Origin: Cudoniella acicularis
Taxonomy: Eukaryota > Ascomycota > Leotiomycetes > Helotiales > Helotiaceae
DNA length: 54,219 nt
Reading direction: 5' to 3'
Assembly: GCA_013054445.1 (NCBI GenBank)
Contig: JAAMPI010000186.1
Coordinates: 1 to 54,219, forward strand
The notes under the pieces: generated by a model
Seen by the model: the letters and a program-made list of their open reading frames with translations, nothing else
What the model was told of the DNA's origin: nothing
Database searches by the model: none
Position numbers and translations under genes: made by a program
In this document: piece after piece, positions 30,704 through 44,126 of the stretch
Layout of the letters: every line of letters begins with the position of its first letter
Position numbering within the stretch: position 1 is the stretch's first letter

Positions 30704-31219
30704 ATGGCGAACGACGGGATGTCTACAACGCAGTCTTCTAGCCCACCTATCGAGATATCATTTCCCATGCCGAAGGCGCCTGACACCAAAATCCATCTTC
30801 GACTCACTATCCAGGCTACCTCTTTACTCCTCTTTCTTACGACCGCAATAAACGGCGATACGTCGACAACGGTTCCCCTGGGATCTTTTGTGTATGCTCT
30901 ACCAGATGTACGTCTATGTCTAGGAGCTCAGTGGCCAAAAAATATCAAACTAACAATATGCCAGCGATTGAATCCAAACCAAGCTCTATCAACGCCCCTC
31001 TATACCTACGAGTCTTCCGTGGAGTTTACGACGCGTCTTGCCAAATTACTTGCCAGAAAAACGAAGAAACCTGTATATGTTGGCAATTCGATAAGCTTTG
31101 CGAGCGCTGGAATGGGCGGTACAGTTGAGGAAGAAATCGAAGGATTCAAGAAAGTTGTTGAAGTCGTGATGGAGGAGGTTCAGAAGAGTGAAGGGCAACA
31201 AGATGTCAACGGCACATAA
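30704..31219 (+). CDS. Proteasome assembly chaperone 4 (PAC4/Poc4-like)
   Basis: The start is the ATG at 30704 (MANDGMSTTQSSSPPIE), because the open frame further upstream begins with a non-ATG codon. Exons 30704-30907 and 30965-31219 give 152 residues. Motifs: ISFPMPKAPDTKIHLRLT, SLLLFLTT, PLGSFVYALPD, then after the intron RLNPNQALSTPLYTYESS, FTTRLAKLLARKTKKPVYVG, NSISFASAGMGGTVEEE. This matches fungal PAC4-family chaperones (PF16093), which with PAC3 help build the alpha ring of the 20S proteasome. The 57-nt intron (GTACGT...AACTAACAATATGCCAG) has no stop and keeps frame, so an unspliced form would still encode a protein 19 residues longer. The same window holds UCH37, which acts at the proteasome cap, but they are 16 kb apart. 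Confidence 0.85.
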   Translation: MANDGMSTTQSSSPPIEISFPMPKAPDTKIHLRLTIQATSLLLFLTTAINGDTSTTVPLGSFVYALPDVRLCLGAQWPKNIKLTICQRLNPNQALSTPLYTYESSVEFTTRLAKLLARKTKKPVYVGNSISFASAGMGGTVEEEIEGFKKVVEVVMEEVQKSEGQQDVNGT

Positions 31220-33058
31220 GGGCTCGGAGCATAAACCAGCCACGAAATTGGGCATCGGGGACGGCCAAATTCCATGACTGAAAACCGTTACTTGGATTCG
31301 AAACCATCATTTCCTCTGTGAGACATACCTGGAAGCCATACATGATATGGGCTTGGAATGTAACCGTCGATCCTTCACAATGGAATGGTTCCAGAAAAAT
31401 TTCGAGTAGTACTGCGTCCGTCAATTTGACCGAGCAACTACAGCGATACTATTCCTTGGTCCTTTGACTTGTTGGCTGACTGCCGTTGGGGTTCGGATTT
31501 TCCCCTTCCCTTGGCAACGCAGAGAATGACACGCCATGGAATCTCGGATAGCTTCTTGACTTGTACAGCCGTGCTCCATCGTACAACAACCCGATACCTA
31601 ATAGCGACAAATGTCACACATGAAATCTTGCTATGCTGCTAGCTTGTGACGTTGTGGACGACACTTGGCACCTTGAAACTCTATCGATCATGTTGGAAAG
31701 CAGAACAGAGATTCGTTTACAGAGTCAACGTAGCTGTTATGGTCTGAAAATCAGTGTAAATACAGGATTGTGATGCAGCCGGTATCCAAGGTTGATAGAG
31801 CCTCTGTGCTTTTCCGATAGGTAAGGAGGGGTCATCAATACTGCACGGTCATTAAGGTGGGGCCGAGGGTTCTCATGCAACAACTTTGAGAAAAAATTAC
31901 TCGGCGGGGTTCTTGCTGAGGGCCGCACTCGATATCCACCTGCATAGGGTAGTGTTAAGAATACCTCACAGGAGCAAAACCACTCACCTTTATAAGGCGA
32001 AATGTTGCGAAAGGCCGCCTAAAAAGAAAAAAAAACCTATTACTGTGATATCTGTAGGTTACCGTCCTGCTGTGAGTACCTTAGCTGGCCTTTAATAAAT
32101 TTTAGGGCCTTCCCATTACGGCTAGACAATGGTCAATGAATCGAAAGTATTCTCCTGTTGCATGTCTCCAATGCAACCCTAACATGTGGGCCTGCTTTCT
32201 TCTCATCTCTGTTGGACCCTCAAACCAAGGTTTTTTCTTTATCAACGACCCTTGCCGTAAGATGTGATAGGATATGATTCGGCCCACGACGGAATTTTGT
32301 GTGACTTACATAGATGTCTTAAAACCCCCACCAAATGCTTTGATGAACGTAGACAAATGCAATTAAATCCTCGAGATACACACCCCGTGTCTATTGCGAG
32401 AGCCATCATACAGAGACTGGTTGAGGCTCGAAATGCATGGTTGTCGTGACGCTGCCCTGAATAAGCTTAACCCCAAAAATCCCAAGCAGTGAAGCGACGA
32501 TTTCAGAAAGCAAGCGACGGTGGGCGAGCGCTCGCTCGCGCGCAGGTGGCACATCGACTGCCTTCCAACTCCACTCCCCTCGCCATATCACCGCCAAAGA
32601 TTTACTTTTTGCGACGGTCCTTCAGAAGAATCGCACATCCGCATGTGCAAATACCCGCGAATCCTCTCATCTTTCCACCACGCGAGCCGCAACGAGCAAA
32701 CTGAGGAAAACAACCCCACGATCTGTGGCCCATCCGAAGAACACACATCCCTACAGCGAATTCTGCTGCGCAAAATCCTCTTCAATACCCATCCAAGTAT
32801 TCCACAATTCGTGAGTGCCAAATGCCACATCCCCAGCTTGGAAGGCCGCTTTCTCATGCCCCATGAGCTTTCAGAACTACGCAAAAGCTGACAGGCTCGT
32901 CCGTACAGATGGTGATCCAACACGCCTAAGGTCCCACAAGTATTCTTGTGCGACCTCATAAGGTCCAGTTCATACCTAAACAGCGTACCTGCATATCGGA
33001 AACATTCTGAACCATCAAAAAAGACGGTTGACAGGCCTTCGAGAGCTACCTGGCAGTC
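31220..33058. other. Intergenic region upstream of transportin
   Basis: About 1.8 kb. Open frames on both strands (for example minus 32588-33094, 168 codons) have no family features and overlap one another. I see an A-rich tract near 32022-32037 and no other structure. Confidence 0.5.
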
Positions 33059-36028
33059 ATGGCATGGCAACCCGAGCAAGAGCCATTGCGGCAACTCTCA
33101 GGCTGCTTGAAAGACTCCCTAAGCGGACACAACAAAAATGCGCAAAAGCAGGCGGAGATTGTGAGTGGTCTGATCCATGAATTTGCCTGCCAAAATCAAT
33201 TTGCATATTGAAAATTGCTAATACGTTGCTTTCGTCGTAGATGCTTGCCCAAGCAAAGTCCTCGCCAGATATTAACAACTATCTCACCTATCTGTTCTCG
33301 AGCTCGCATGTACCGCATGGATTGACCTATACCCCCGAAGAATATCATGCAGTTCGATCAGCGGCAGCTGTAATGCTGAAAAACAACATTAAGACTGGCT
33401 ATAAGTCTATACCGCCTGATAGTCTTGCCCTAGTTCGCTCATCTGTTCCACTGGCTTTACAAGACAAGAACAACTCGATACGAAGTTATGCTGGCAATGT
33501 CATCACCGAGATTGTCAGCCGAGGTGGAATTCTGGGCTGGCCTCAATTGCTCCCGCAACTTCTGGGTCTGATTGGAAATGATACCGGGAACATCACACCA
33601 GAAGCCCAAGAAGGCGCTATGGCTGCATTGGCGAAAGTGTGCGAAGACAATAAGAGAATGCTCGACAAGGATTATCAAGGCCAAAGACCTCTAACGTTTA
33701 TTATCCCAAAACTTATCGAATTTACAATCAGCGACAAGCCAAAAGTAAGGTCTTTAGCTCTTGGCACTATCAACGTTTTTATCCCTCAGAAACCCCAGGC
33801 CTTACTTGTGTCGCTTGATGACCTCTTGAATCGCCTTTTTCAACTTGCAAATGACCCCTCGGCCGATGTTCGGAGGCAGGTTTGCCGTGCTTTCGTCCAA
33901 ATAGTCGAAATTCGACCTGACAAAATTCTGCCTCATATCAATGGCCTTGTTGACTATATGATTGCTCAACAGAGGAAGATTGAGGATGAGGATTTGGCTT
34001 GCGACGCTGCAGAATTCTGGCTTACTGTTGGAGAGCACAATGAGTTGTGGAAGTCACTGGGTCCGTACCTCCATAAAATTATCCCCGTCCTCTTGGAGAG
34101 TATGGTCTACAGCGAAGAAGACATTGCCATGCTAGAGGGCGGTGGAAATGATGCGGATGAAGAGGATCGCATCGAAGATATCAAACCCAAATTCGCCAAA
34201 AGCAAGAGTGCCCGAACTCTGGCGAACGGCGAAGAAGTCGACGAGGCTGGCCAAAATGGAGGCTCTTATGCTAAGCTGGGTGACAATGAAGACTTGGATG
34301 AAGGAGAAATCGAAGAATATGACGATGACGACGATGATGGAAACCCAGAGGACCGATGGAATCTGCGAAAATGTTCTGCCGCCGCGCTCGACGTCTTTGC
34401 AACCGACTTTCGAGGACCTGTTTTTGACACCATTTTGCCATATTTAATGACAAACCTCCGTCATGAAGAGTGGCCATATCGGGAGGCTGCGGTGTTAGCA
34501 CTTGGTGCTGTTGCGGAAGGCTGTTTAGAGGTTGTTACTCCTCATCTTCCAGATCTAGTCCCTTACCTGATCTCTTTGCTTAATGATCCCGAGCCTCTTG
34601 TTCGACAAATTACCTGCTGGACACTAGGGAGATATTCTGCTTGGGGTGCTAGCCTAAGTACTCCTGCTTTGCGAGCACAGTTCTTCGAGCCAATGATGGA
34701 AGGCATCTTAACCAAGATGTTGGATCATAACAAGAGAGTGCAAGAAGCTGGCGCTTCAGCCTTCGCTCATCTGGAGGAGAAAGCAGGTGCAAATTTGACG
34801 CCATATTGTGAGCCAATTATCCGTCAATTTGTCCGCTGCTTTGAGAAGTATAAGGACCGAAATATGTTCATTCTTTACGACTGCGTCCAGACCCTAGCAG
34901 AGCATGTAGGACATGGGCTTGCGCAAGCTCAGCTCATCGATCTTTTGATGCCGGCACTTATTCATCGATGGAACAAGGTGTCAGACCAGTCGCGGGAGCT
35001 ATTCCCACTTCTAGAGTGTCTTTCATACGTGACCACGGCTCTGGCTGAATCATTTGCGCCATTCGCCCAACCAGTCTTCACCAGATGCATAAAAATCATC
35101 CATCAAAACCTTGAAGAATACCTTGCAGCAGTCAACAACCCAATTTTAGATACTCCGGACAAGGACTTTCTCGTAACGAGCTTGGACCTTCTAAGCGCCA
35201 TTGTTCAGGCCGTTGATGAGAAACAATCCGCAGCACTCGTATCCGGTTCGCAACCTCGGCTTTTCGAGCTGCTAACGTTTTGTATGGAAGATCCTGAAAA
35301 CGACGTTCGCCAATCATCATACGCACTTCTTGGAGATTGTGCGAAATACGTGTTTCCACAGTTACAGCCATTCCTGCCCTCGTTACTCCCGATCCTTATT
35401 CGGCAGCTGGATCTAGATACAATTCTTGATGAGCAGATCGAGACGGGGTTCAGCGTGGTGAACAATGCATGCTGGTCCGCCGGCGAAATTTCAATACAGT
35501 ATGGCAAAGAGATGGCGCCGTACGTTGGGGAGCTTCTCCAACGATATTTGGAAATTCTTGGCAATCCAGAGGTACCGAAATCTGTCTTGGAAAATGCGGC
35601 GATTGCCCTGGGACGACTTGGATTGGAGAACTCTGCAATAATGTCCCCGGTTCTGTCAACCTTCTCGGAGCCATTCTTGAAATCGATTCACACAGTTGAC
35701 TACACGCTGGAAAAGGCAACGGCCATGAAAGGCTTCTGTTTGGTCATCCTTGGAAATCCCCAAGCAATGGAGAAGGATCTTGCACGGCTATTTACTGTCA
35801 TTGCTCGATACAAGATGGAGGAGGCTTTCAAGACTCCATTGACTGCCGATCTCCAGCAGATCTTCCAACATGTAAGTAACTGTCCACATGTGTTGTGTCT
35901 TTGTGTTAACCTTCTTCTATTAGACCTTGGACGTTTACAAATCCCTTATCCCCGACATCAACACATTCCTCACAAGCTCGATCAACCCACCAGACGTGGC
36001 AGCTCTTCGCAGGGTATACAACTTGTAA
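33059..36028 (+). CDS. KAP104: Transportin (importin beta-2, Kap104)
   Basis: Exons 33059-33160, 33241-35871 and 35924-36028 give 945 residues. The start MAWQPEQEPLRQLSGCLKDS is family-typical. HEAT repeats follow: SPDINNYLTYLF, EYHAVRSAAAVMLKNN, GILGWPQLLPQL, DVRRQVCRAFVQI and DLACDAAEFWLTVGEHNEL. An acidic loop (about residues 334-402, with GEIEEYDDDDDDGNPEDRWN) marks transportin, where it releases cargo upon RanGTP binding. Then WNLRKCSAAALDVFA, EEWPYREAAVLALGAVAEGC and NNACWSAGEISIQYG. The last exon gives TLDVYKSLIPDINTFL and ends RRVYNL. It imports PY-NLS cargo such as hnRNPs into the nucleus. Intron 1 (80 nt) and intron 2 (52 nt) have good sites. Ignoring the second splice gives a different, longer tail to 36210 that is not family-like. 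Confidence 0.96.
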
Positions 36029-37852
36029 ATAAGAAAGATCCATTTTCAGGACAACGGGGCGCAAAGGAAAGGTGCAAGTTTTATGCAAAGCAAGAAAGCG
36101 ACACAATATTGTATTTACGAAGCATGATAGGAAGGAACAGAGGTAAAAGAGCATTGCGATTGGCATTACAAGCGAGGTTTTATGCAGTTCATGTGGGCGA
36201 CGAACTTTAGATACTATATTCCTACTTTGATATGACATTTTACTGGCATCTTAGATAGTTGATGATGATGCTTGTAACGCAAGGAAAGCTGGGATGATCG
36301 GGATGCTGTGCCATCATCTTTAAAGATGCGCAAGGAATACGGGAGGCTCGTCAGATGGGCTTAGTAGGGTAGTAATTCCTTGGGATGCCATCACGGCTGG
36401 CTTGGGAAAGGGATACAGATGCATTTCTGAATGGAATGAGATGAGAGACAAACCCACGTGAACTTCTCTGGAGTTTGAACTGTGACGACTCGGAGAATTG
36501 CTTTTCTCCTTTCTTCAAGCGTCCTCGCCGTCTTCGCAGCAGCCTCGAGGAGCCTCACAGGATGTGACCCCTGAGATATTCGTAGGAAGGCTGACTGAGG
36601 GCGGCGGTGGTAGTAGGATGCTAATGGCAGTTAGGCTGATTGGTGTTGGTTGCCAACCAAGCTGCCAGATCGTGTGTGTGCAACCAACAGATTTTGGTTC
36701 GGTTAATAAAGTACATGTACACAGCCTACCTCCGCGCAAGAACCGCCGAAAATACTCTACAGTACTATCTGGTGGTCTTGCATTGCAGGGCCAATTGTTT
36801 GCCTTACCCCGCAAAGCCAAATACTACCACCCGCCTTGCACGGCGGCGGCAAAGTCAAGGCTTTGAACGTTGAAAATGAACGGGTTTTATTGAATTTTTG
36901 GTTTAATGCTCCTTCAGTGAGCAGGAACGCGGAACTGCAGCGCCAGCCACGAATTAATGTGCGCAGGGTGCGAGTAGGGTTAGCGCCCAGGCGAAGAAGG
37001 TTGATGTTCTAGCCGTTTTGATTGTTTTGTGGTATGCTTGCTGCAAGTGGTGTATGTGTGCGAGGTGATCGATATCAATCGAGGAGGGGAGGATTGATAA
37101 CATGCAGCTGGGTGACAAACAGGGAAAACCCCGGTCAAAAGATGGGCCGAATGGGGGTCCCTTACTACACTGAAATGTGATGTGATGTGATGTGAGGGTA
37201 CAGTAAGAGGAGAGGGTTGCTTTGCATGTTGAAAAGGAGAGAGCTGTGCGTGATGCAGATGCTGAGATGAATTTCAATTGGAGGTCTCTCTTCCCAGGTG
37301 CGCTTTTCAATAATTAATTCTTTAAGTCACTAGACTCCTTTTTATTCTATTTTTGTAGATTTTTTCAGTGGTCTGCAGGGTGCTTTCGATGGTTGCCTAA
37401 CTGGCGTGAGACCACATTGGGGGGTCGACTCGACAGATGGTGATGATCTCCGTAGAATCACACTCAGATATAGCGAAAGGGGTCTCGGACCCGCGAATCA
37501 AAAGGTCTTCCAAGGGTTTGTTAGTTCCTGCCAAGAATGTCAAGCGCTCCTTATAGCAACATTTTCCCATTGCCTGTGAAGGCACAATTGAGAAGCCATC
37601 CCCCGAATTACGGCTTACGGATATACACAATGGTACAGAGTGGTAGCAGAGGTGCTTGTCACGGCCCAGGAGCCGAGGATTCGATAGCAGACGGGGTAGA
37701 TGACGTCCTGCTATATGATGACGATGTTGCACAACTTCACATCTTGTGCACTGAGACCTGCGCTCTAGAACTACGGAGTGCCCGAGAATTCCAAGCGGTG
37801 GGTAGCCGCATTGTTGTATGCTAGACAGGAGAGAAGGGGTGGAATTGCAGGT

Positions 37853-37869
37853 TCCTGTACAGTACAGGA
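37853..37869. repeat. Perfect 17-nt palindrome
   Basis: TCCTGTACAGTACAGGA has 8-bp arms around a central A. It is isolated in the gene-poor region. It could be a dimeric factor site or chance. Confidence 0.6.
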
Positions 37870-40800
37870 GAAGAGTCGCGCAGCTGATGATCTGATGACG
37901 ATGGGACGATGGAACGATAGTGACAGCGGGAATACTTCAGAGCTCGGACTTGCGGTGTGAAGTGTAGAACCCAAGATGCCTGTTGTTACGCCCTACCTGA
38001 GCAAACAGCTCCATAGACACTCGCTGATCGTAGCCTTCGGGACGCCAGCAGCCGATGTAATTGCAATGCAAGACCGAGGTTGGATCAGCAAAAGATGTGG
38101 TGGTGAGTGTGATGCGTCCGGATCATGTAGGCGTGAATGGTGATGCGGAAGAAAGACAACGGCACGATGAAAATAGATTTAAGCTCTTGAGCACGAGCCA
38201 TCAGCGCCGGCGCTTCGGCAAAGTATCTTTCCATTCTTCTCATTTGCTCGCTTAAAGACACTTTTTTTTTTGTTTTTTTTGTTTTTTTTTTCAGGTCAAA
38301 GTATCTGAGTGTCCCGACACTTTTGGCCACTCACAACACAACTCCACATTCCCCGCCCAAGTCAAGTCGAAGTTGAAGTCAGCCATCCAAATGGAAAGGA
38401 AACATGTGTCAGTGCCAGTGCCACCAGCCGACGGCAGAAGACCACAACAATCGCATTTTGTAATCAATTCACGCGCCACCAGGATTCGAGGAACGCGGAT
38501 CTCGCCCTCGCTGTTAAAGGATCCTTGCAGCGAATTGAGTCAATCAATCTCTTCGTCAGGACACTCCTTCTTCATGTACCATATAGTCCGTTCTCTGCTA
38601 GTCCAGCCACATCTAAATTGATGTATGACTGCAAGACTGCCAAGTCGTTTTGCTAAAGCGTTGACTGGCGTCAAATTCCTACGGCCTTGGCTGCTTCAAA
38701 TTTTCACCTTCTCGAGTCATTCAAACATGGAGAAGAGCTTGGGCACAACCACACCGTAAAGATCATGTTGGCATGTACATGTTTTGGTTTTTGCAGGGGT
38801 CCCGGATCTTTTGATCGTGACTGTACCATTCGAAGGGGGGTTGGTCCCGAGTGGGTTCGGAGAAGGCTGCATTCGGCTCTAATTGCCCGAGTGGTCTCTC
38901 CATTTTCCATTTTGAGCTCTTTTACAGAGAGATGCCAAAACTGGAGTCAAAGTTCGTCAAGGTCCAGTCCTGCAGTGCTTTTTCTACTGGTGGATTGAAA
39001 TATGAAATAGGCACGCCTTTAGAGTTCTTGGTGATGCCTCGTTAGCGTTGGTGCCACTTTTCCTACTCTCAAACCCGACACGCCTGTGCGCACTACTTTG
39101 AGTTCATGTGTCTTGCTGGCATGAGTGGGGTGTGGTGGTGGTGTTGGAACTTGGAAGAAGAAGGCTGGGGAGCTCCCAATCTGCATCTTACCGCCTTCAT
39201 GCTTTTTCGGATAGCTATAGTGACTGATGCTCCAGAATCCAATCCCCGGGCCCGAGTACTTCATACTAGCCTGAGCGATGTGAGGAATAGCCGATGAGTA
39301 CAATAAAGGATGCGGATAGGTGAGCAAGTTTTTCTGAGGTTTTTGGATTTCAAAATATCATATTTAGCGAGCTGCACTTATAGCAGCATCAGTGCTGCGT
39401 TTGGATGCTTCGCTTGTCAGCAAATCCCAGACTGCGATGTACTTCCTTCGACAGATTTTCTTTTGATCGCCATCGTCGCACTTTTAAATTCTCCGGACAG
39501 CAGATAGGTATTTGGTCCCCAGGAAGCCGGACTGAAGTCTCAAACTGACGTCATGCCAAGAACGGGTTGGTGGAAGCAGTAATCTGTTCGACGGGCCCAC
39601 CATCACTCTAAAAGTTGCCGCGAAGCTTTCCGCGCATGAGGATTCTAGCAGGCCCGCACCTTGTTCCGAACGTTAGCGTTGTTATCTTGTCAGGACTCTG
39701 GACCGAGGCAAGCGTGTAGTCGGTGGTCACTGTACTGAAGTACTGTAAATTTCAAATTACCAATAACCAGAACCTCTCAAATTCAGGACAGGCGAGCGCA
39801 CCATCATGCAAGGCTGACATGGGAATATGATGGCGATGCCAAAATATTGAGTTCAGGTAGCTAGAGAAAGGGACATCCACCTGCAAAACGTCAGAAGTCG
39901 CACCTGCGTATGCTACGTTGTATTTTTTATCGTTGGCCACGAAAAGGTTACACCGCGGTGCGATGCGCGGTGAGCTTTCCTGTGCGGCGATTCGGCACCG
40001 AAGTCTCCGCCGATTCACGCCGGACCCCAGTGAGCGTCAACATCTTCTGGAAGCTTTCCAAATGCGACTCCTAAATATAGCACGTAGCTTTTGCAGGAGC
40101 TGCCGCTAATCCCTGTGTCGATGAGCGAACGCCGCTTTCCTCTTTTCAGCCACCAAAAGTCGTTGGAGTGCTGCAGGTGCGGCTAGCCCAATCATTACCT
40201 TGTCCCCAAAATTGGGGGCCGCCGAGAGCCGAACTTCGATGTCGAGGTACAATACGATCGCATCAATAATATTATTCTATCAAATACAGTCAGCGGGCAA
40301 CAACACATTGTCCTACGCAGAGAGCTGCGCATGAATTTCACATCGATAAGCCTTGTGCCGCCTACCAAGGCGGTGAGAGCAGAAGTTAATTATTCATTGA
40401 CTTAGGTCCGACGTCAGTGAAGAATTCACGGAGAGCCGTTAAGCTGTTATACACTTGTTTACTCAACATAGTGAGTGGAATTTGATCAATTTGAGGCTGA
40501 TCTACACAAGGTGATCAGAGAGCTATGTAATAGTTCATTGATCAGGCCAACAACTGCCGGTTTAGGGGGTTCAGTAAAAGTCGTAAAATATCCCCAAAAA
40601 CGGCATTTCCATTTTATTTCAAGAGGCCTGGCACATTAAAACTATACTTAGCATTTGATCCGTATGCTCGGTATTACTAAACGCTTCTCCAAACAATGGT
40701 ATACGCTGAGAAGTCTTCCCAGGATCTTAGAGCAAGGCTCTTACGTCCCGTATTTATTCCCGCAGATTTCCAGGAGCAGCATCGTTCGTCCGGCAATGCT

Positions 40801-43800
40801 GGGTCAACATTCAACGTATAGGTTGGGGTATAGCATTGTGATTTTTCAAAGCTCAAGGTTTAAAATGTTTAAGCATAGCTTCCTTAGTTTAATAACTTGG
40901 AGAATTATAAAAATTACTGCCAGCGCAGTGTTTCATCACCCTGTTTCTCTCCTAGTAACTACCTAGAAACTCGCGCTTCAACGATCAAGCATACTCCCCC
41001 TTTTTAGCATAAACTTATATACACCAAGAAAAGTTAGTTGGAGTCAGTTTTGGCGGCTGTAAAAATACAGCGGGCTTTAAACCATTGACTGTGACCCTGC
41101 CCCATAATAAAGAACCCCATGCACAGTGACGACAGAGAGCTAGTCGCTTCTTGGCGCACCCCGAAGTTCGCACAGTTGCCCCTTTTAAGTAAGTGGTGAC
41201 GGAGTGATTAGATAACCATAGCCGAAAGCGCATTACTTCAATTCGTGAGGGATACCGGTTTGGGAAAAGGGCAAACCTTCAAGTTTCCTTTGGCTTACCC
41301 GTCACCCGTTAGCTGCAAAGTGATGAGGCATCAAGGGCTAACCTGTAACAAGCGTTCCATCACGGTACCTGAGCATCAATGGCCCCCTCGGACGATTCGA
41401 CCCCTGATTATTTTGCATAGCCTCATGGCGCTTCTCAGGGTTCAAAAATGGACACGAGCAGGTGAGACTAAATCACATCGGGCAGCCTCTGTGATCCACA
41501 GCTCGCTCGTCTATCTTCTTCCGCGCTGCGACAGGCGGGTGATCCCTGATGGGCATCATCTACCCGTGGTTGCGGCCCTGATGCGGCCGAAGAGGTCAAG
41601 CTTGAGGCGGAGTCGTCATGCAGCAAGGGGCTTAAGCGAGGACGAATGGTAGGCTCAATAACGAGTGGCTCACGTTTCCCATCGCACGCCCGTTTTACAT
41701 CTCGAGAGGGTGGTTGAAGTTTGGACGGGGGTAGTGAAGTCACATTATTGTCACACAAGCAGCTGCCGAGGGGGGCTCCGAGGAGCAGCTCAGTGAGCAT
41801 CAGCAAAAGGGGAAAGATTCGAGCAAATGTCAGCTGCCCGCCGTCCAGTCAAAGCCCAGAGCGCGCGGTCCACAGGTATCAGGATACTTACCGGCCCGAT
41901 GGCTGGGCGCGAGCAGAGTCGAGGAGTCGAGGACACGCCTTGGACGATTCGGGCAATCAAAAAGAACTGTGCTCGGGCCGGGTGGTAGACGCGGCCACGC
42001 TTCACGCTCCAGGCAGCAGCAATTGTCCCTTTGAAACAGCCCAGCAAGGCCAGCCAGCACCTGTGTGGCCCCAGCTAGAAACAGCAGCGCAGCGAAGAAG
42101 CTTCAAGCCTTCAAGCCTGCTGGAACCCAAGCCCGGCAAGCCGACCCCAATTCTAGCGCAGGTAAAGCAGCCGTCAACAGGTTGCCAGGCGGGCCAATCA
42201 TCGCGGCCCGAGAGAGCCTTCCAGCCAACCAGAGCGCGTCCATGGTCACGGCAAAAGCTGCTCTGACAAGCGCAGGCCCGTCGGCGGACGCTCTATTTTT
42301 GGAAGCACACCACCTCTCGTGGCGCACCCCTGCTGTACCTTATTCCGAGTACACCTCTTGCCCATCTTGCGCATCTTCTGATCTACGCCGCTCTGCACCG
42401 TGGAGAAGAGGCCGAATGATCACTGGCTCCAGGTCGCTGAGCCTAGCAGACAAGTCGCCGTCTGACTGAACTGGCACGCTGTGTGGCGGCGGGAGCACAC
42501 GCTGAGCGGCCCTGCCACAGGCCAGTCCTGGCAGTCATCCCATTGCAAACTTACTGTGCTGTAATGTTACTCCATCCGCTGTACGCTGTACGCTGTACGG
42601 CCTCCGGAGCATTGGATTGTGCCGTACTGGTCCACTGCTGGAGGGAGAATGCTTGTAGGCCGGCACTGAGCAATGACATCGTTGGTCTCCGCCAGCCTTC
42701 AGGGTCGCTGCTGGGGCCCTGGGCCCTGGGGCTACTCATGATGCTTCTGTCCTCGGCTCTGTAACCAGCATGCAGAAACCGTCTACAGATGCTGGTGGCC
42801 CATGCTGCCATATGCTCCACTCCCAGGTGCCATGCTCGTCATATCGAACACCGCGCTCCAGCAGGCTAGCACCCACGCCCATACCCACGCCCCCCAAGAC
42901 CACCGCTCTGGCTCCCGGCCTGACGGCGATATCTGCACGACAAATGGCCGTTAACGTGGAAGCCCCCAGACGGAGACGGGCAGCAAACACCACTGTTTCG
43001 GCTGCTGCTCGCTCCTCTCGCCCTCTCGCACTACTGACGAGCAGACCCCGTCTCAGATCCATTCATAGCACAACCAGCGCCCTTTGTCTCTAACTTTTCT
43101 GGCAGGGTATGCCCATGCCCATGACCATGCTCCACTGAGTCCACTCCGCTCCCGCCAGCACGCCCGCGAGTGTGGGCCTTGGCGCGAAACGGCGATGCTG
43201 CCAGTGTTTAAATCCGTAACCGTACATCGGATCCAGCAAGTCAGGACGCAGCAACGTCCAGTCATCCCACCGCGCCGCCCATGCCACAGCGACTGCGACT
43301 GCTTCTGCCAGTCAGGCGTTGCCCTATCCAGCAGTCCCAGAGTCCCAGACTGCCAGGACAGCTGCACACCGCACCGCACAGGCCTGCCCTACCTACCTAG
43401 TAGCATACCTAGTAAGCTAGTACGGACGCACCCAAGCTCTCAGCACCTGCAAAACAGGCGGCCTCACCTTACCTCCCAGGTTACTTGGCCCTTGACAAGC
43501 GCCAACCCTCCGCTTCCTCCTCCGCGTGCCTTAGCCACGCTCCATCCCTCTTTGGGCTTTTCTGCCACGGGCCCGGCACAGCAAGCCTGAAGTATTAAGA
43601 TGCCCAGCATCGCCAGCAGATATTCGATGTAGGATCATTGAAACAAACAGCAGACCTTCAGCCCATCGCCGTCCATCTCCTCCACCACATTCGCTTGTTC
43701 CCCCCCCCCTCTCTCTCCTAGGAAGCCCTCGTTGGCTCCTGTCATTCGCTTTTGCGTCTTCTCTCCGTCGTCCTCTCCAAGTCCAACTCAGAACTCAGCC

Positions 43801-43943
43801 CGATCAACCCGCAAGCCTTCGGAGCAATCAACTACCAGCCTTGGCCTCCCCTCGTTGATCACCATCGCAGCGCCTGTGTCACCCGTCACCCTTCACGCCA
43901 ACTAAACCTCTAGGCCCGCCGGCAAAGATTCAGTCCCGCGTTT

Positions 43944-44126
43944 ATGCTTATTTGTTCTTCGAAATTGGAATACAGTTACGTTGCTTTCAGCCGCTGCGCC
44001 ATCTCTTCGTGGCTGTTTAGTCTTGTTGTGACAGACAACCAACCCGGCCGCTCTTGCAGCAGCCTTACGACACTCGCTTTCCGGTATCGAAGCTTACATA
44101 TACCCGGCAGCCTCGGAGCCCAGTAA
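43944..44126 (+). other. Possible upstream ORF in the regulator's leader
   Basis: An ATG-started 60-codon frame ends about 150 bp before the regulator start codon. If the pyrimidine-rich leader is transcribed from before 43944, this uORF would dampen translation. The peptide itself has no recognisable features and the transcript start is unknown. Confidence 0.3.

Noticed and set aside
32588..33094. 168-codon minus-strand frame upstream of transportin
   Set aside because: It overlaps the transportin promoter and first exon antisense and has no domain features.
36029..36210. Extended transportin C-terminus reading through the last intron to 36210
   Set aside because: Splicing at 35872-35923 restores the family end (TLDVYKSLIPD...RRVYNL, stop at 36028); the read-through tail is not family-like.
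41721..43590. Long open frames (up to 181 codons) in the GC-rich part of the gene-poor region
   Set aside because: They begin at TTG-type codons, overlap rival frames on both strands, and have arbitrary composition; high GC lengthens chance frames.
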